DNA from: Paraescarpia echinospica
Taxonomy: Eukaryota; Annelida; Polychaeta; Sabellida; Siboglinidae
Direction: 5' to 3'
Length of the DNA: 64,000 bases
Assembly (NCBI GenBank): GCA_020002185.1
Contig: CM034531.1
Coordinates: 84,442,183-84,506,182 of the forward strand
The notes beneath the pieces were generated by a model. It worked only from the letters and a program-made list of their open reading frames with translations. It did no database searches and was not told the origin of the DNA. Within the stretch, counting starts at the first letter, position 1; each line of letters opens with the position of its first letter. The translations under genes were made by a program, and so were the position numbers. Below are positions 22,641 through 33,168 of this stretch, one piece after another.

Positions 22641-25193
22641 TTAACCCTCTCAAGGTCAGATTAATGCAAATATGTGCCCGTTATTGAATCCTATTAAATC
22701 AACAGATTGTGCTGTGAACGAATCATGTGCTATACTTGGGTTGCATCAATGCAAGTAAATCAATATTTTTGATACAATTCAAATAACATTTTCACTACAT
22801 CTGACGAACTAATTCCTGGTGTAACTAGCCAAGTACGTGACATATATGTAAATTTATTACCCAAATATGAATTGCTAGTTTGACAAAAATAAAATACTTA
22901 AATAATTCTCAACAATTCATTTTTTATTATTTTTCATTAATAATTAGCGGATAGATGCTGTGTATGAAATGTTCATAAATTACTATACTACAGAATAGAA
23001 AACTAATTAAATGTCTATAGTAAATAAAACTGAAATTATTTTTTTTCCGAGTGCATGTACTTTCAGGATTTTATACAAAATGGTGTTCTTTGTGATCATA
23101 GCCGTCATCCCGTCTGAACTGTTATATTTAAAATGCGTAACCATAGTGCAAAACATTACCCTTTGATGGCAGCGTTCGTTATAAACTTGATTCGAAAATC
23201 CTATCAAAATCCGAATCACTAGAGTTTGACATAATGACAACGTCAAGAATTACTACAAAGCTAAAAACACCACACACTTCATCGCGCGATGCATTAACCC
23301 TACGGATGGCCACTGGGCCGAATTCGGCCCGTGCAATCAGTGCAAAACTGCTCCCGGCCGATTTTCGGCCCGATTCAGTATCACTCTTTTCAAAACATTT
23401 TTGTTTCTGTCATTAGCAACTCACAGGGGAACGCGAGGTATCATTGGAAAGCTGAATTATTCTTCTTCCTGTGGCATTTTTATCAATGAGTTGTATCGCG
23501 TCATGATTCAGTAATAGCAAATCACAACCAAGCTTTAAAATGTCGTAGTAGTAGATGCCCAAATATGGCCGATTTTACTATGCTCTGCGTCAGGATTTTA
23601 CATTCCCATTCATATGGTCTAAACAGGGAAATGTAGGTACCGATGGAAAGCCCAACGATTGGTCTATCCAAATAAATTTACGTCAACGGTCAACCAATCA
23701 GCGCATGGCTCTAAAACGTCTTCTTGTTGACGCTGGTTTCATTCCATCATGACGAAAGTCCGCCATGTTTTTTGTCTCGCCTCGATTATATAAGTTAAAT
23801 TATTTCAAATGTCCACGGCAATATATCAGCAAAATACATGACAGTATTTGTGGATCAAGTTATTATACTAGTTCAGACAGTTACACAGACTTTGGGGGCT
23901 GTTTTGAAGTGGGTATTATGCAAGTTGCTGGCGAGCCGGACATCGCTGTCTTGCACCCAGACTCGGTCCGCCAGCGAAGGATACGATGCATTCAGAATTC
24001 AAATACAACATGTCCTATAAGCTGATGACATATATATGTGTGTAATTAGGAACTGTAGGTATTACTTACTTTATTGATATGTAAGGAAATTGATAATAGA
24101 GACGTCATGTTATCGGACAGGTGCGCCACGGTGCGCAATGGTAGGCTTACGAGGCCTATTGTCGTATTGGTTGTATTTGAACGATCTACGAAAAATACAA
24201 TAAGACGAAAAGTTCTGAATATATTTGAGTCTAGTTTTTATTATCACGCAGCTGAAATGTACAGCTACATTTGTCACACTGCATGCATGAACATACAACC
24301 ACACAATAATTATTTTGTTACTGGGCAAACTTGGGTTTCTACTTTACCCTCATTCTGACGTTCATGAAGAATAGTCTAAATTTTACATGGGTCTACCTAA
24401 AAAAATTCATATAAAAAAAACTTCTGAGTATATTTGATTAATTTTTTCTGTACTCATTAGCTTATATACAGGGCTACATTTATCTAATTAGACATTGACA
24501 CATACAACCACTCTGAAATTAGCTAGTAGTAGGGCGAAAAAAATATTTTTTTGCATTTATTTTATGTAAACTTTAAACAGTTATATCTTCATGATTATTT
24601 GATGTTATGCAAATATCATCACTGCATAATAATAAAGGGTCTTTTTGCCAACAAAATGATAGCTCAATCATATTTTTGCGATACGTATTAGCGAAGTTGT
24701 GATTTTTTAAAAACACCTCAAAATTGTGTACACCGTGGAAGTTTGCAGGGTTAATACTTGTTTACAATAAAAGAGATTAATCATAGCATTTAATCGTAGA
24801 AATTTTAATCGTGTTTTTTGAATAATTCCCGGGGGCTTCCATGTTTATGCCCGCAGCAAATGTTAAACTTTAATCTTACTGGCTGAAAATTCCCATTAAA
24901 ATATTCACTGCATGGCGTAAAAGAGGGACCGGAAATTGTGTGACGCTGAATTCGACTACAAAACCGCATGATGGTTGGCGCTATTTAGCCACCACAGAAA
25001 TTGCAAATATTTTAAACTTTTGACGCTTCCCGGTGAAACGTCAATATTATTATCTGCTAACTGCCAAAATAAATTGCCGTTATTGGATGACACTGTTTCA
25101 TGGTACCAGTTTAAATGTGCCCCTGTATTCGGGCATATTCAGGCGTTCTGGCCATGAGTGGGAGTTGGGTTGATTCAGGTATGAGAGAGTTAA
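22641..25193 (+). mobile_element. piggyBac-like TTAA element, family B copy 1, interrupted by family A copy 3
   Basis: TTAA at 22,641-22,644 begins CCCTCTCAAGG; the right end reads ATGAGAGAG before TTAA at 25,190-25,193 (inverse CTCTCTCAT). The sequence matches family B copy 2 (27,453 onward) on both sides of the inserted family A element. The left arm runs to 23,293 and the right arm resumes at 24,755. Without the insert the element is about 1.09 kb. No protein is encoded. Confidence 0.75.
23294..24754 (+). mobile_element. Family A TTAA element, copy 3, nested inside family B
   Basis: The element is flanked by TTAA at 23,294-23,297 and 24,751-24,754. Its left end, CCCTACGGATGGCCA, and the subterminal perfect palindrome GGGCCGAATTCGGCCC (23,315-23,330) match copy 1. 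The right end is shortened to GTTTGCAGGG, so about 16 bp of the right inverted repeat are missing. The empty target is preserved in family B copy 2 at 28,112-28,115, where a single TTAA lies in GTATTAATACTT. The interior is about 1.45 kb with no transposase. Confidence 0.9.
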
Positions 25194-25378
25194 CATGCAC
25201 CAGGTCTACCTGTCGCTGGTCACGTCCGCATACTTAAAAGTAGCGCCCTGTTTTGCATTTCATATATTTTCTACAGATGGAGCTATGTCATTAAGCATCA
25301 AAATTATTGCCCGTCAAGTTAGTATATTATAAAAAGTGAGTGTCAAAAGTTGTATTGGATAAATAAAAATATTACATA

Positions 25379-25475
25379 TCTTCTATATTATAAAACAGTT
25401 CGTTCTCTGTTTGTTTGTGCACCCACAGCTCCGTCAGTTTTGCATGCATCGGGCTGAAATTTCAACCCAGCATCC
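25379..25475 (+). mobile_element. Helitron-like 5' end (copy 2)
   Basis: Follows an A with TCTTCTATATTATAAAACAG and shares about 95 bp with 21,445-21,540 ('gtgcacccacagctccgtcagttttgc', 'tcgggctgaaattt'). Homology ends near 25,475. The 3' terminus was not found. Confidence 0.45.
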
Positions 25476-25842
25476 GCCCTCTGTCTGTTGCTGGGGTGAG
25501 CATGTGCGATTTCTAGCAAAACGTTGTCCTAACAACTAGGCCAATGACCAGTTACAATTTATTAATGCGGGTAGGCTGGAAAGATTTGGGATGGGTTTGC
25601 GGTGTCTGGTATATGACTGCCTTTTTTCCCCAGGCAGCTAGTATTGAAATAAAATGATGTATTTGGTGAACTGTGGGCCGTATGCATGACCTACGTGTGG
25701 TATTCCGTAAAGCATACATGTTACCTACGGCCTGTATCATGTGAACTATGGCCCAGTATTCAGTGACCTATGGGCCAGTATTCAGTGACCCATAGTTACC
25801 GATAGCCCAGTACCAGACCAATATCAACCAATGAGAACTTAC
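25476..25842. other. Intron-side sequence downstream of the DM exon
   Basis: Contains a short tandem pair, TGGGCCAGTATTCAGTGACC and a near copy (about 25,750-25,795), with 'ggcccagta' recurring near 25,803. It would be the beginning of the intron that follows the DM-domain exon on the minus strand. No further exon is recognised. Confidence 0.35.
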
Positions 25843-26102
25843 TTGTGACCATGTCTTCAGGACTCTCCTGGTCGCAGGCGATGCCCATCTCCTCGTCCTG
25901 TTGTTGGTGTCTGCGTAGAGCGACCTGAGCAGCCATGACCTTCTGGCGCAGTGCGATGAGAGCGCACTTGTCACACGTACACGCCTTGAAGGGACAGAAA
26001 CGCTTGTGTCCCTTCACGGGCACCGACTGCCCATGGTTGCGACATCGCGCACACTTTGGTGCTCGAGATTGTTGATGTTGATTCTTCATATCACTGTTCA
26101 TC
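25843..26102 (-). CDS. DM-domain exon of a Dmrt/doublesex-family transcription factor
   Basis: The 260-bp exon encodes an N-terminal DM domain, a zinc module that binds DNA in the minor groove and acts in sex determination and other developmental roles. From the first Met (26,101) the zinc ligands are at about residues 17, 20, 23, 32, 36, 41, 43 and 46: [13 protein letters not shown], then C-T-C-x2-C. All six Cys and both His are present. The recognition helix reads [19 protein letters not shown]. The exon is bounded by an acceptor (GGTTTCAG, before 26,102) and a donor (GTAAGT, 25,837-25,842). The first ATG lies one base after the acceptor, so it may be the start codon after a 5' UTR intron. 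The remaining exons are not identified. The [10 protein letters not shown] variant prevents assigning a Dmrt subfamily. Confidence 0.9.
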
Positions 26103-27452
26103 CTGAAACCAACATTGATCACTGTTGAGAAGTGACACAGCAAGACAACAAACTGACATCTGGGTTCTAGCTTTCGATGGCAGCCGTGTTCAATCTTGTT
26201 CAAAATTAGTATTTTTCCATATGGGCAAGAACACAGTACTGATACACAAAAATGGGACATCAGACTTGAAAATTCAAATGCATAATTTTGATTAAAAACG
26301 CTTACATTCTGAAGCAGGAGGTAACTGTGTATAACTGCAATTGAAGCCGGGATAACATTCCTCACGGTCAAGAGATGGCAACTTGAAGTTAATCTCAAAG
26401 GTAGTACGTAACATGGACACAAATTAAGGTCAATATGACCATGACATCCTGATTAGACTTAACTTGAGAACCAGCAAGATTAATTTATTAGATATGCAGG
26501 AAATATGTTGTATTCCATAAAAGTTTGTTATAACACGTGAACACATGGATCGACGGGACCAAATCAAGTCCACAAATATATATATTTTACAAAGAAATAA
26601 TGGCTAGATTTTATCTAAACACAGTGATCAATGTCTTAAACTTTCTGACTGTGTACATAATGAGTCAATTTGGCCGAGGATGTAAGTAACATTTTCAAAA
26701 AATCGGACGGAGAAAATGAAAAACATGCCTGCAGACTTTCCGGCATCCACGTTGTCGTAGATGGGTTCTCGTTGCCGTAAATGAGTTCACGTTATATCCT
26801 GGTACCCATGATGTTGTATAATGGTGTAGAATTTGTTTTATTGGAACAAATCCCTTGGAGGTATGTAACTGATAAATGGACACGACAAAAGGTAACTTTC
26901 GTTAGGTCTGCGTAAAAACCTTGTCATTTATGCTTGTATAAAAATAACTTCCCAAATTAATTAGCGTCAATCAGTGATTGTTTCACGTCTTATATGTAAC
27001 ACATTTCAACATTGTGGTTATAATGTTCAGAAGATGTACGTAACGTAGATGGACACGAAAAATTAGGTACGTCTGCCACGTGATATTTTTCGTTGCTGTT
27101 TACTAACTTGAGGTATTAAAATTATATTTACGTATTTTAAAATACGTTTTGGGTTATTTTTCGTTTAAGGCGAGTCTTTTACAATCTAAAACAGAGCCAC
27201 ACAGCCGGCTCCAATACCCATTGTTTTTTTAGTGTCCCAAATATGGTTAATTTCAGGTGGACATCGTTCATATATAATAATGGGCCGAGCAATGGCATAT
27301 TTTTTTCTGGATGTTATCTCTATTGGATGTATTGTAAATATTTAATAAGTCAGATAAAATTTTCTTTTATTGTTTCATATTTATTTCATTTATAATAAAG
27401 GCACCACATGTGTGTATGTATGTGTCATATGTATTTCTTCACTAAGTTAATA
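26103..27452. other. Putative intron or upstream DNA of the DM gene
   Basis: AT-rich with no recognised repeats or exons. The open frame that runs on from the DM exon to 26,422 crosses the splice acceptor and is intronic read-through. The short frames at 26,695-26,883 show no domain. Confidence 0.35.
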
Positions 27453-28255
27453 TTAACCCTCTCAAGGCCAGATTAATGCAAATATGTGAATGTTATTGAA
27501 TCCTATTAAATAGAGAGATTGTTCTGTGAGTGAATCATGTGATATACTCGGGTTGCATGAATGCAAATAAATAAATAATTTTTGATCCGATTCAAATACA
27601 ATTTTCACTACATCTGAAGAACTAATTCCTGGTGTAACTAGCCAAGTATGTGACATATATGTCAATTTATTACCCAGATATGAATTGCTAAAGTTAGAAA
27701 AAAATAAATACTTAAATAAATTTCAACAATTAATTTTTGTATATCTTCCATTAATAATTAACGGTTACATGCGGCATATGAAGTGTTAATAAATTACTAT
27801 ACTACAGAATGGATAACTAATTAAATGTCTATGGTAAATCAAACTGAAATAATTTCAGTTTTTCAGAGTGCATGTATTTTCAAGATTTATACAAAATGAC
27901 GTTCTTTGTGATCATAGCCGTCATCCCGTCTGAACTATTAAGTCAGTGTTATATTTAAAATGCGTAACCATAATGCAAAACATTCCCCTTCGATGGTAGC
28001 GTTCGTTATAAACTCGATTCGAAAATCCCACCAAAGTCCGAATTACTGGAGTTTGACATAATGACAATGTCGAGAATTATAAAAAAGCTAAAAAACACCA
28101 CCCGCTGCGTATTAATACTTCTTTACAACAAAATAGACCGCTCAAAAGTTAGCATTTAATCGTAGAAATCGCCTGCGGACACGTGTTTTGGAATAATTCC
28201 TGGATGCTTCCATGTTTATGCCCGCAGCAAATGTTAAACATTAATCTCATTGGCT
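27453..28255 (+). mobile_element. Family B TTAA element, copy 2 (right end lost; carries the empty target site)
   Basis: Starts at TTAA (27,453-27,456) with CCCTCTCAAGGCCAGATTAATG and tracks family B copy 1 closely. Shared blocks include 'actacatctgaagaactaattcctgg', 'gatcatagccgtcatcccgtctgaac' and 'gcttccatgtttatgcccgcagcaaatg'. Homology stops near 28,255, after which pogo-like sequence appears downstream, so the right end has been replaced or deleted. The TTAA at 28,112-28,115 is the un-inserted equivalent of the family A insertion in copy 1. Confidence 0.75.
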
Positions 28256-28599
28256 GAAAACCAGGCGAACTCGCGATCCGTGGAAGCCATGAGCATGACT
28301 AGCAGATTGGAAACGATTCATTTGATGTCGGCGCAAAAGAAACAATACCTCGCTCCACATTTACTGTTCCTAAAGTTAAAATTGACCATAATTATAGCCA
28401 AAGAAACTTATACCTTTGATAGCATTGGCAGTGCATAATAAACAACGGCAACGTAGTGACGCGCCTCACACTTGATTCATTGCAGTTGTACGTCAACGTT
28501 AAATTTATTGTCCGCCAACTAGTCATTCAACATACACATGTTGTGTACAAAGACGGGGATAACTTCATACAAAACAATCGAGTTATTACCGTGTTAATA

Positions 28600-28716
28600 T
28601 AGTTTGTCATAGCGCCCATTTTCCCCCTGGCGGGAGAAATTCTGGGTCCAAGATCGACCGCGTTATAACCGAATCCGCATTATAACAGGGCGCATTATAA
28701 CGAGGCGCGACGGTAA
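28600..28716. mobile_element. pogo/Tigger-like 3' end fragment
   Basis: Ends GCATTATAACGAGGCGCGAC then 'ggta', preceded by two similar 'gcgttataacc' / 'cattataacagg' strings. It parallels the end at 8,700-8,757. Only the terminus is recognised. Confidence 0.4.
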
Positions 28717-28852
28717 CAAGGTTATGTAATCTTTTGTGATGTGCATTGGCATAACTTTACAGCAACAATGTGCAACAGTTACACAAAAGAACAGTACTTG
28801 TGGTTAGATTTATCAACATGTGCCCATCAGACATGCTAAATGAACAAAATTA

Positions 28853-29643
28853 GGAGCAAGTAGTTGCACCAGCCAGACTACAGGAGCAAGTATTTGCTTC
28901 TGGTGCAAGTACTTGCTCCGGTAAGACTGCTGTCTACTGGTGCAAGTACTTGCTCTTGTAGGCCTGCTGTTTACTGGTGCAAGCTTGCTCTTGTAGGCCT
29001 GCTATCTACCAGTACAAGTACTTGCTCTTGTAGGCCTGTTGTCTGCTAGTACAAGTACTTGCTCCTGTAGGCCTGCTGTCTACTGGTACAATTACTTGCT
29101 CCTGTAGGCCTGCTGTCTATTGGTACAAGTATTTGCTCCTGTAGGCCTGTTGTCTACTGGTGCAAGTACTTGCTCTTGTAGGCCTGCTATCTACTGGTAC
29201 AAGTACTTGCTCCTGTAGGCCTGCTGTCTACTGGTGCAAGTACTTGCTCTTGTAGGCCTTCTATCTACTGGTACAAGTACTTGCTCCTGTAGGCCTGCTA
29301 TCTACTGGTGCAAGTACTTGCTCTTGTAGGCCTGCTGTCTACCAGTACAAGTACTTGCTCTTTTAGGCCTGTTGTCTGCTAGTACAAGTACTTGCTCCTG
29401 TAGGCCTGCTGTCTACTGGTACAAGTACTTGCTCCTGTAGGCCTGCTGTCTACTGGTACAAGTATTTGCTCCTGTAGGCCTGCTGTCTACTGGTGCAAGT
29501 ACTTGCTCTTGTAGGCCTGCTGTCTACTGGTGCAAGTACTTGCTCTTGTAGGCCTGCTGTCTACTGGTACATGTACTTGCTCCTGTAGGCCTGCTATCTA
29601 CTGGTACAAGTACTTGCTCCTGTAGGCCTGCTGTCTACTGGTG
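28853..29643. repeat. Minisatellite, 37-bp unit, about 20 copies
   Basis: The unit is TACTGGTACAAGTACTTGCT followed by CCTGTAGGCCTGCTGTC. Two palindromes recur in almost every unit: CAAGTACTTG and AGGCCT. Units alternate between ctcct/ctctt and ggtac/ggtgc variants, which could reveal higher-order repeats. The first two units are irregular. Confidence 0.9.
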
Positions 29644-30160
29644 TCTAACCAAGCTTTAACTCCACTTGCTGGTTACATCATTGCTAGATTGTCTTATGGC
29701 TTCCATTGCAACATGTTATCTTAGCGTCAAATGCTTAAGACAAGACATGGTATTCTCATCTATCAAATCAATATAAAGAAAGTCATAAAATGAACTAGTC
29801 AGGGAAGATGATTAAGTCTCCAGGTGGCTGGCTCCAAATAAAGTCTCATTCTATCATTAACACCAGGATTCCTAGAAAGCACTTCATAACTTACTTGCAT
29901 CAATACTCGCCATCTGACGATTGTTCCTTGGAGATATTACACACAAGTCACAAATATAATCATTGTTGTTGAGTCAATATGAACATTAAAAATTTATTAA
30001 TTATTTGTAATTATATAATTTTGTTTTAACTACCATTTACCAATTGAAGTTTCCTTGAAGATCTTCAGAAACTAAGGGTGCACTCAGTAATCACTACGCA
30101 GTAAACAATGTCAAGTTATGAAGATGAATATTTATCAAATTGGCGATTTATTACTTTTAC
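29644..30160. other. Unassigned spacer
   Basis: AT-rich; no gene or repeat recognised. Confidence 0.3.
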
Positions 30161-30372
30161 CTATCTGTGTCGAAATGTAACAAAATGATTCGCATGCCAG
30201 CGAACTTGATTTCGAGAAAACCCCATTTTTACATTGCACGGTGATTTCTGACAATTTTGACTTTTTGTCTCCAAATGTTACTTTAATGTCTTCTATCGAT
30301 TGGCAGTCGTTTCTCTCACTTATATATTTAGCACAAATTATGTTCGGCCAACCGCTGGCGACCACAACGAGT
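30161..30372 (-). CDS. Candidate exon, unknown protein (low confidence)
   Basis: A 212-bp open segment lies between an acceptor-like CTGTTATTACAG (just above 30,372) and a donor-like ATAG/GTAAAAG (30,159-30,160). The reading LVVVASGWPNIICAKYISER continues with NDCQSIEDIKVTFGDKKSKL and ends CKNGVFSKSSSLACESFCYI. Composition looks protein-like and contains several cysteines, but I recognise no family. Splicing it directly to the DM exon at 26,102 would give a stop (GGA TGA), so it is not the preceding coding exon of that gene. It could be a chance open frame. Confidence 0.25.
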
Positions 30373-31219
30373 CTGTAATAACAGATCATGCGTTGTCATT
30401 TGCCGTTTCATAAACCATGTGTTGTCGTTTCTCAGAAACACCGTAAACGATACTGAATTTATTGGCGATATTTTGAAACAAACGTGATTACTCTGCAACA
30501 GTGTTCATTTATTTTGGTGGATTGATGACACAGGATTTTTTTAATGCGAAAGCAAATTGCTATGAAGTGTAATGGCATCCGTGGTACCTTGTGTCAACCG
30601 ACGTAAACGGGGACGATAGAGCGGAAGGCGCTAATGTAAACTGTTTCGCGATCGTTGTCTGGCTGTCTGATAAGCACATGGAAGACGTTGCTAATTAAAT
30701 GTAGTTGTTACATCGTTAGAACACACATAAGTGTACATATTCCGGTTTTGAATACAAAACTCGAAGGAATAACAACAGCCTAGATTACGCTGGCTCAAAA
30801 TTATATAGTCCGCGTTTCGTAGTTCTCACAAATTCTGTTGGATGGCGTCATAATAGCTGAACAAAATTATCAGTGAAACAGCATCAGTGATTTAAACATG
30901 ACTGCTTGTGTAATTTACATTTGTTAACTTTATTAAGCACTTATTAAGCATTAGAAACAACCAGTCATTTATGTTATTTGTGAGAGGAATTATTTTATCT
31001 AATGTGATTATGTACGGTTGTTAGTGTTGCAAATATTGCACAAATAAATAAAATGAAAAAGCATCAGAGAAACCATAACAAAAAGTGGCCTTGGTGCCCT
31101 TCCCTCGAAAGAAAAGTTGGCCTTGGTGCCCTGCTCACTGGCATTGGTGCACCCCAAATTTTCTAGATACCAAGTCCAAAATGACCTTGCCCTGAAACAA
31201 TTTAAATTCTACCCGTGAA
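30373..31219. other. Unassigned spacer
   Basis: No gene recognised. Around 31,085-31,150 'ggccttggtgccct' occurs twice within a short interval, a small local duplication. Confidence 0.3.
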
Positions 31220-31315
31220 TGTTCATTGTGGAGTTCTTCAGCCAATGTTCATTGTGGAGTTCTTCAGCCAATGTTCATTGTGGAGTTCTTCAGCCAATGT
31301 TCATTGTGGAGTTCT
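31220..31315. repeat. Short tandem array, 26-bp unit, four copies
   Basis: Four near-perfect copies of GTTCATTGTGGAGTTCTTCA plus 'gccaat'; the last is truncated before 'ctacact'. Confidence 0.9.
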
Positions 31316-33168
31316 ACACTAAGCCACCCATTCTCTTCTTATATGAGTATCAATGATATCTTCATTTTCTGTTAGACTGTTATATAACCTGACCAGCCTC
31401 CTAGCTTTGTTAAGCCAAGTTTTAAGTGAACAGTGAATTATGTCTAACGCAAAGAAAAAGCTACTAATCCAAACCAGACGCATCCAATTTCTAACTAATC
31501 AGATTCATCATTTGTCAAATTAACGTGAAACAGCTTTCAAAATATGCACTTGTCCAGTTGTCCGGGACAAGTGATTTTTGTCCGGACAAGTAGAATGATC
31601 CTGCATGGCTGTCCGACAAACAAGTGAAAATTTACAGTAAATAGTGACAACTTTCTAATTTGTGAAATTCTAACGAAATAAGGTTTGCCAGTGATCATGC
31701 ACATTGCAATTTCGTCTGCGTGTTGGCGTCTTATCTTTCTGCCACCATGTTGTGTTGAACGTCAGTTTTCCGCGAAGCAAAGGGTGTCCGTTAACTTTGT
31801 CATCCGCTGAGCGCACCGATCTAGCTCTGCTGTTCTCATAGGAAAAGCTAGTTCAGTATGCCGACAGTCAACTTGCTTCCACGCATGGATCGCATTTGAT
31901 GAACTTGAGAAATAGTATATTCAAGTATCACTACCTTTTATTAGAATAATTATGTAGTAGGCCAATTAACCTATATCAGACCTGTCTACCCCAAAAACTT
32001 CCTGTCAGTAATCCATCTTCCCATTTCCACTGATTTTCAGGAATATAGGCCTGCTGTCAGTAATAAAACATAATTGTCTCTAATAAACTATGGTGTTTTG
32101 AAGCGTTCAGTTAACAAAGTAAGGTAAATGTTCATAACCAGCCATTGGTGGAAATCAAACGTGAACAAATGTAACTAATGCAAATGCGTCTATACACATT
32201 GTAATTCTGATTTCATGTAAATTTCAAAAACAGCATGCTGACTACAAAAAAACTTGAAAAATTATAATTATGCATCACTGTCTATTTGTTGTGTCATTAG
32301 GATTAATATTAGTAGCCGGTATACCTAGGGCCAGGCTATAGACTACACAGTATAGTAGCTTGACTAGATCAAAGTCTCAATTTGGGATGTAAAAGAACCA
32401 CTGAGGACGACAAGCACCCTGGCAGTGACCACCCTCAGTGCCAGCATAGAAAGGTCGGCTTGGCGATAATGTTCTGAAAAAGGCTGACTAGCTGAATGAG
32501 ACCTCATAAGATCATAACATTGTAACCACAATATATACAGACTAGTCAGTTAATAGAACGTTGCCGAGTGCTGAAAACAACTAGAACTAGAAAGTCAAAG
32601 ACAAACACAAAGTCGTGCCGGACGGGACGGCAAAACCATTACGTTATGCTAGTCATCGACATCGTCTAGTCTACTCAACTCTAGTATATACGCCTATCTT
32701 TGTCAATATAGACTAGACTCAACATCTCAATGCGTGTTGTCGTGTCTTCATCACATTTATTTTACCACAAATTGCAAGTTTAGGGACACTGACTTTGCAA
32801 AAGCATAAAACGGACGGAAGAATAATTCCTGATTGCAGAACCTAAGGAATCAATTTTTTAAACAATAAAACTTAATAAACATAAATTACAATTTATATAT
32901 ACAACATTAAAACAAAATAACGGGTGCACAACAGGATCTAAACAAGCCAAATCCAAATTCATTTAAGCAAGACACGCAGCCGCTGAGGTAGTCCTGCCAG
33001 GGCCGGTGTAGCATGATACAATATCTCGAGCGTGAATACCTCAACGTATTCTATCACGGGCCAGGTGAAATATAACTTTACTTTATAGCTATAGTCATCA
33101 AAAATACTGATTTTATACAACAATATCTAAATTTCATATACATATTTTTGAAATATGTTTATTTGGAA
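31316..33168. other. Unassigned spacer with a TTGTCCGGACAA palindrome
   Basis: No gene recognised. At about 31,553-31,620 'cttgtcc' and 'ggacaagt' strings recur, including a perfect 12-bp palindrome. A similar cluster lies on the other side of the 48-bp array at 35,053-35,115. The rest is AT-rich. Confidence 0.3.

Noticed and set aside
26103..26422. N-terminal extension of the DM protein up to 26,422
   Set aside because: A canonical splice acceptor lies directly upstream of the DM-domain Met, and the extension resembles translated AT-rich intron.
8960..31150. A dispersed protein-coding family suggested by scattered 'gccct'-rich patches (8,985, 10,735, 16,650, 21,625, 31,085)
   Set aside because: Beyond the DIRS-flanking pair the patches do not align with each other over more than short words.
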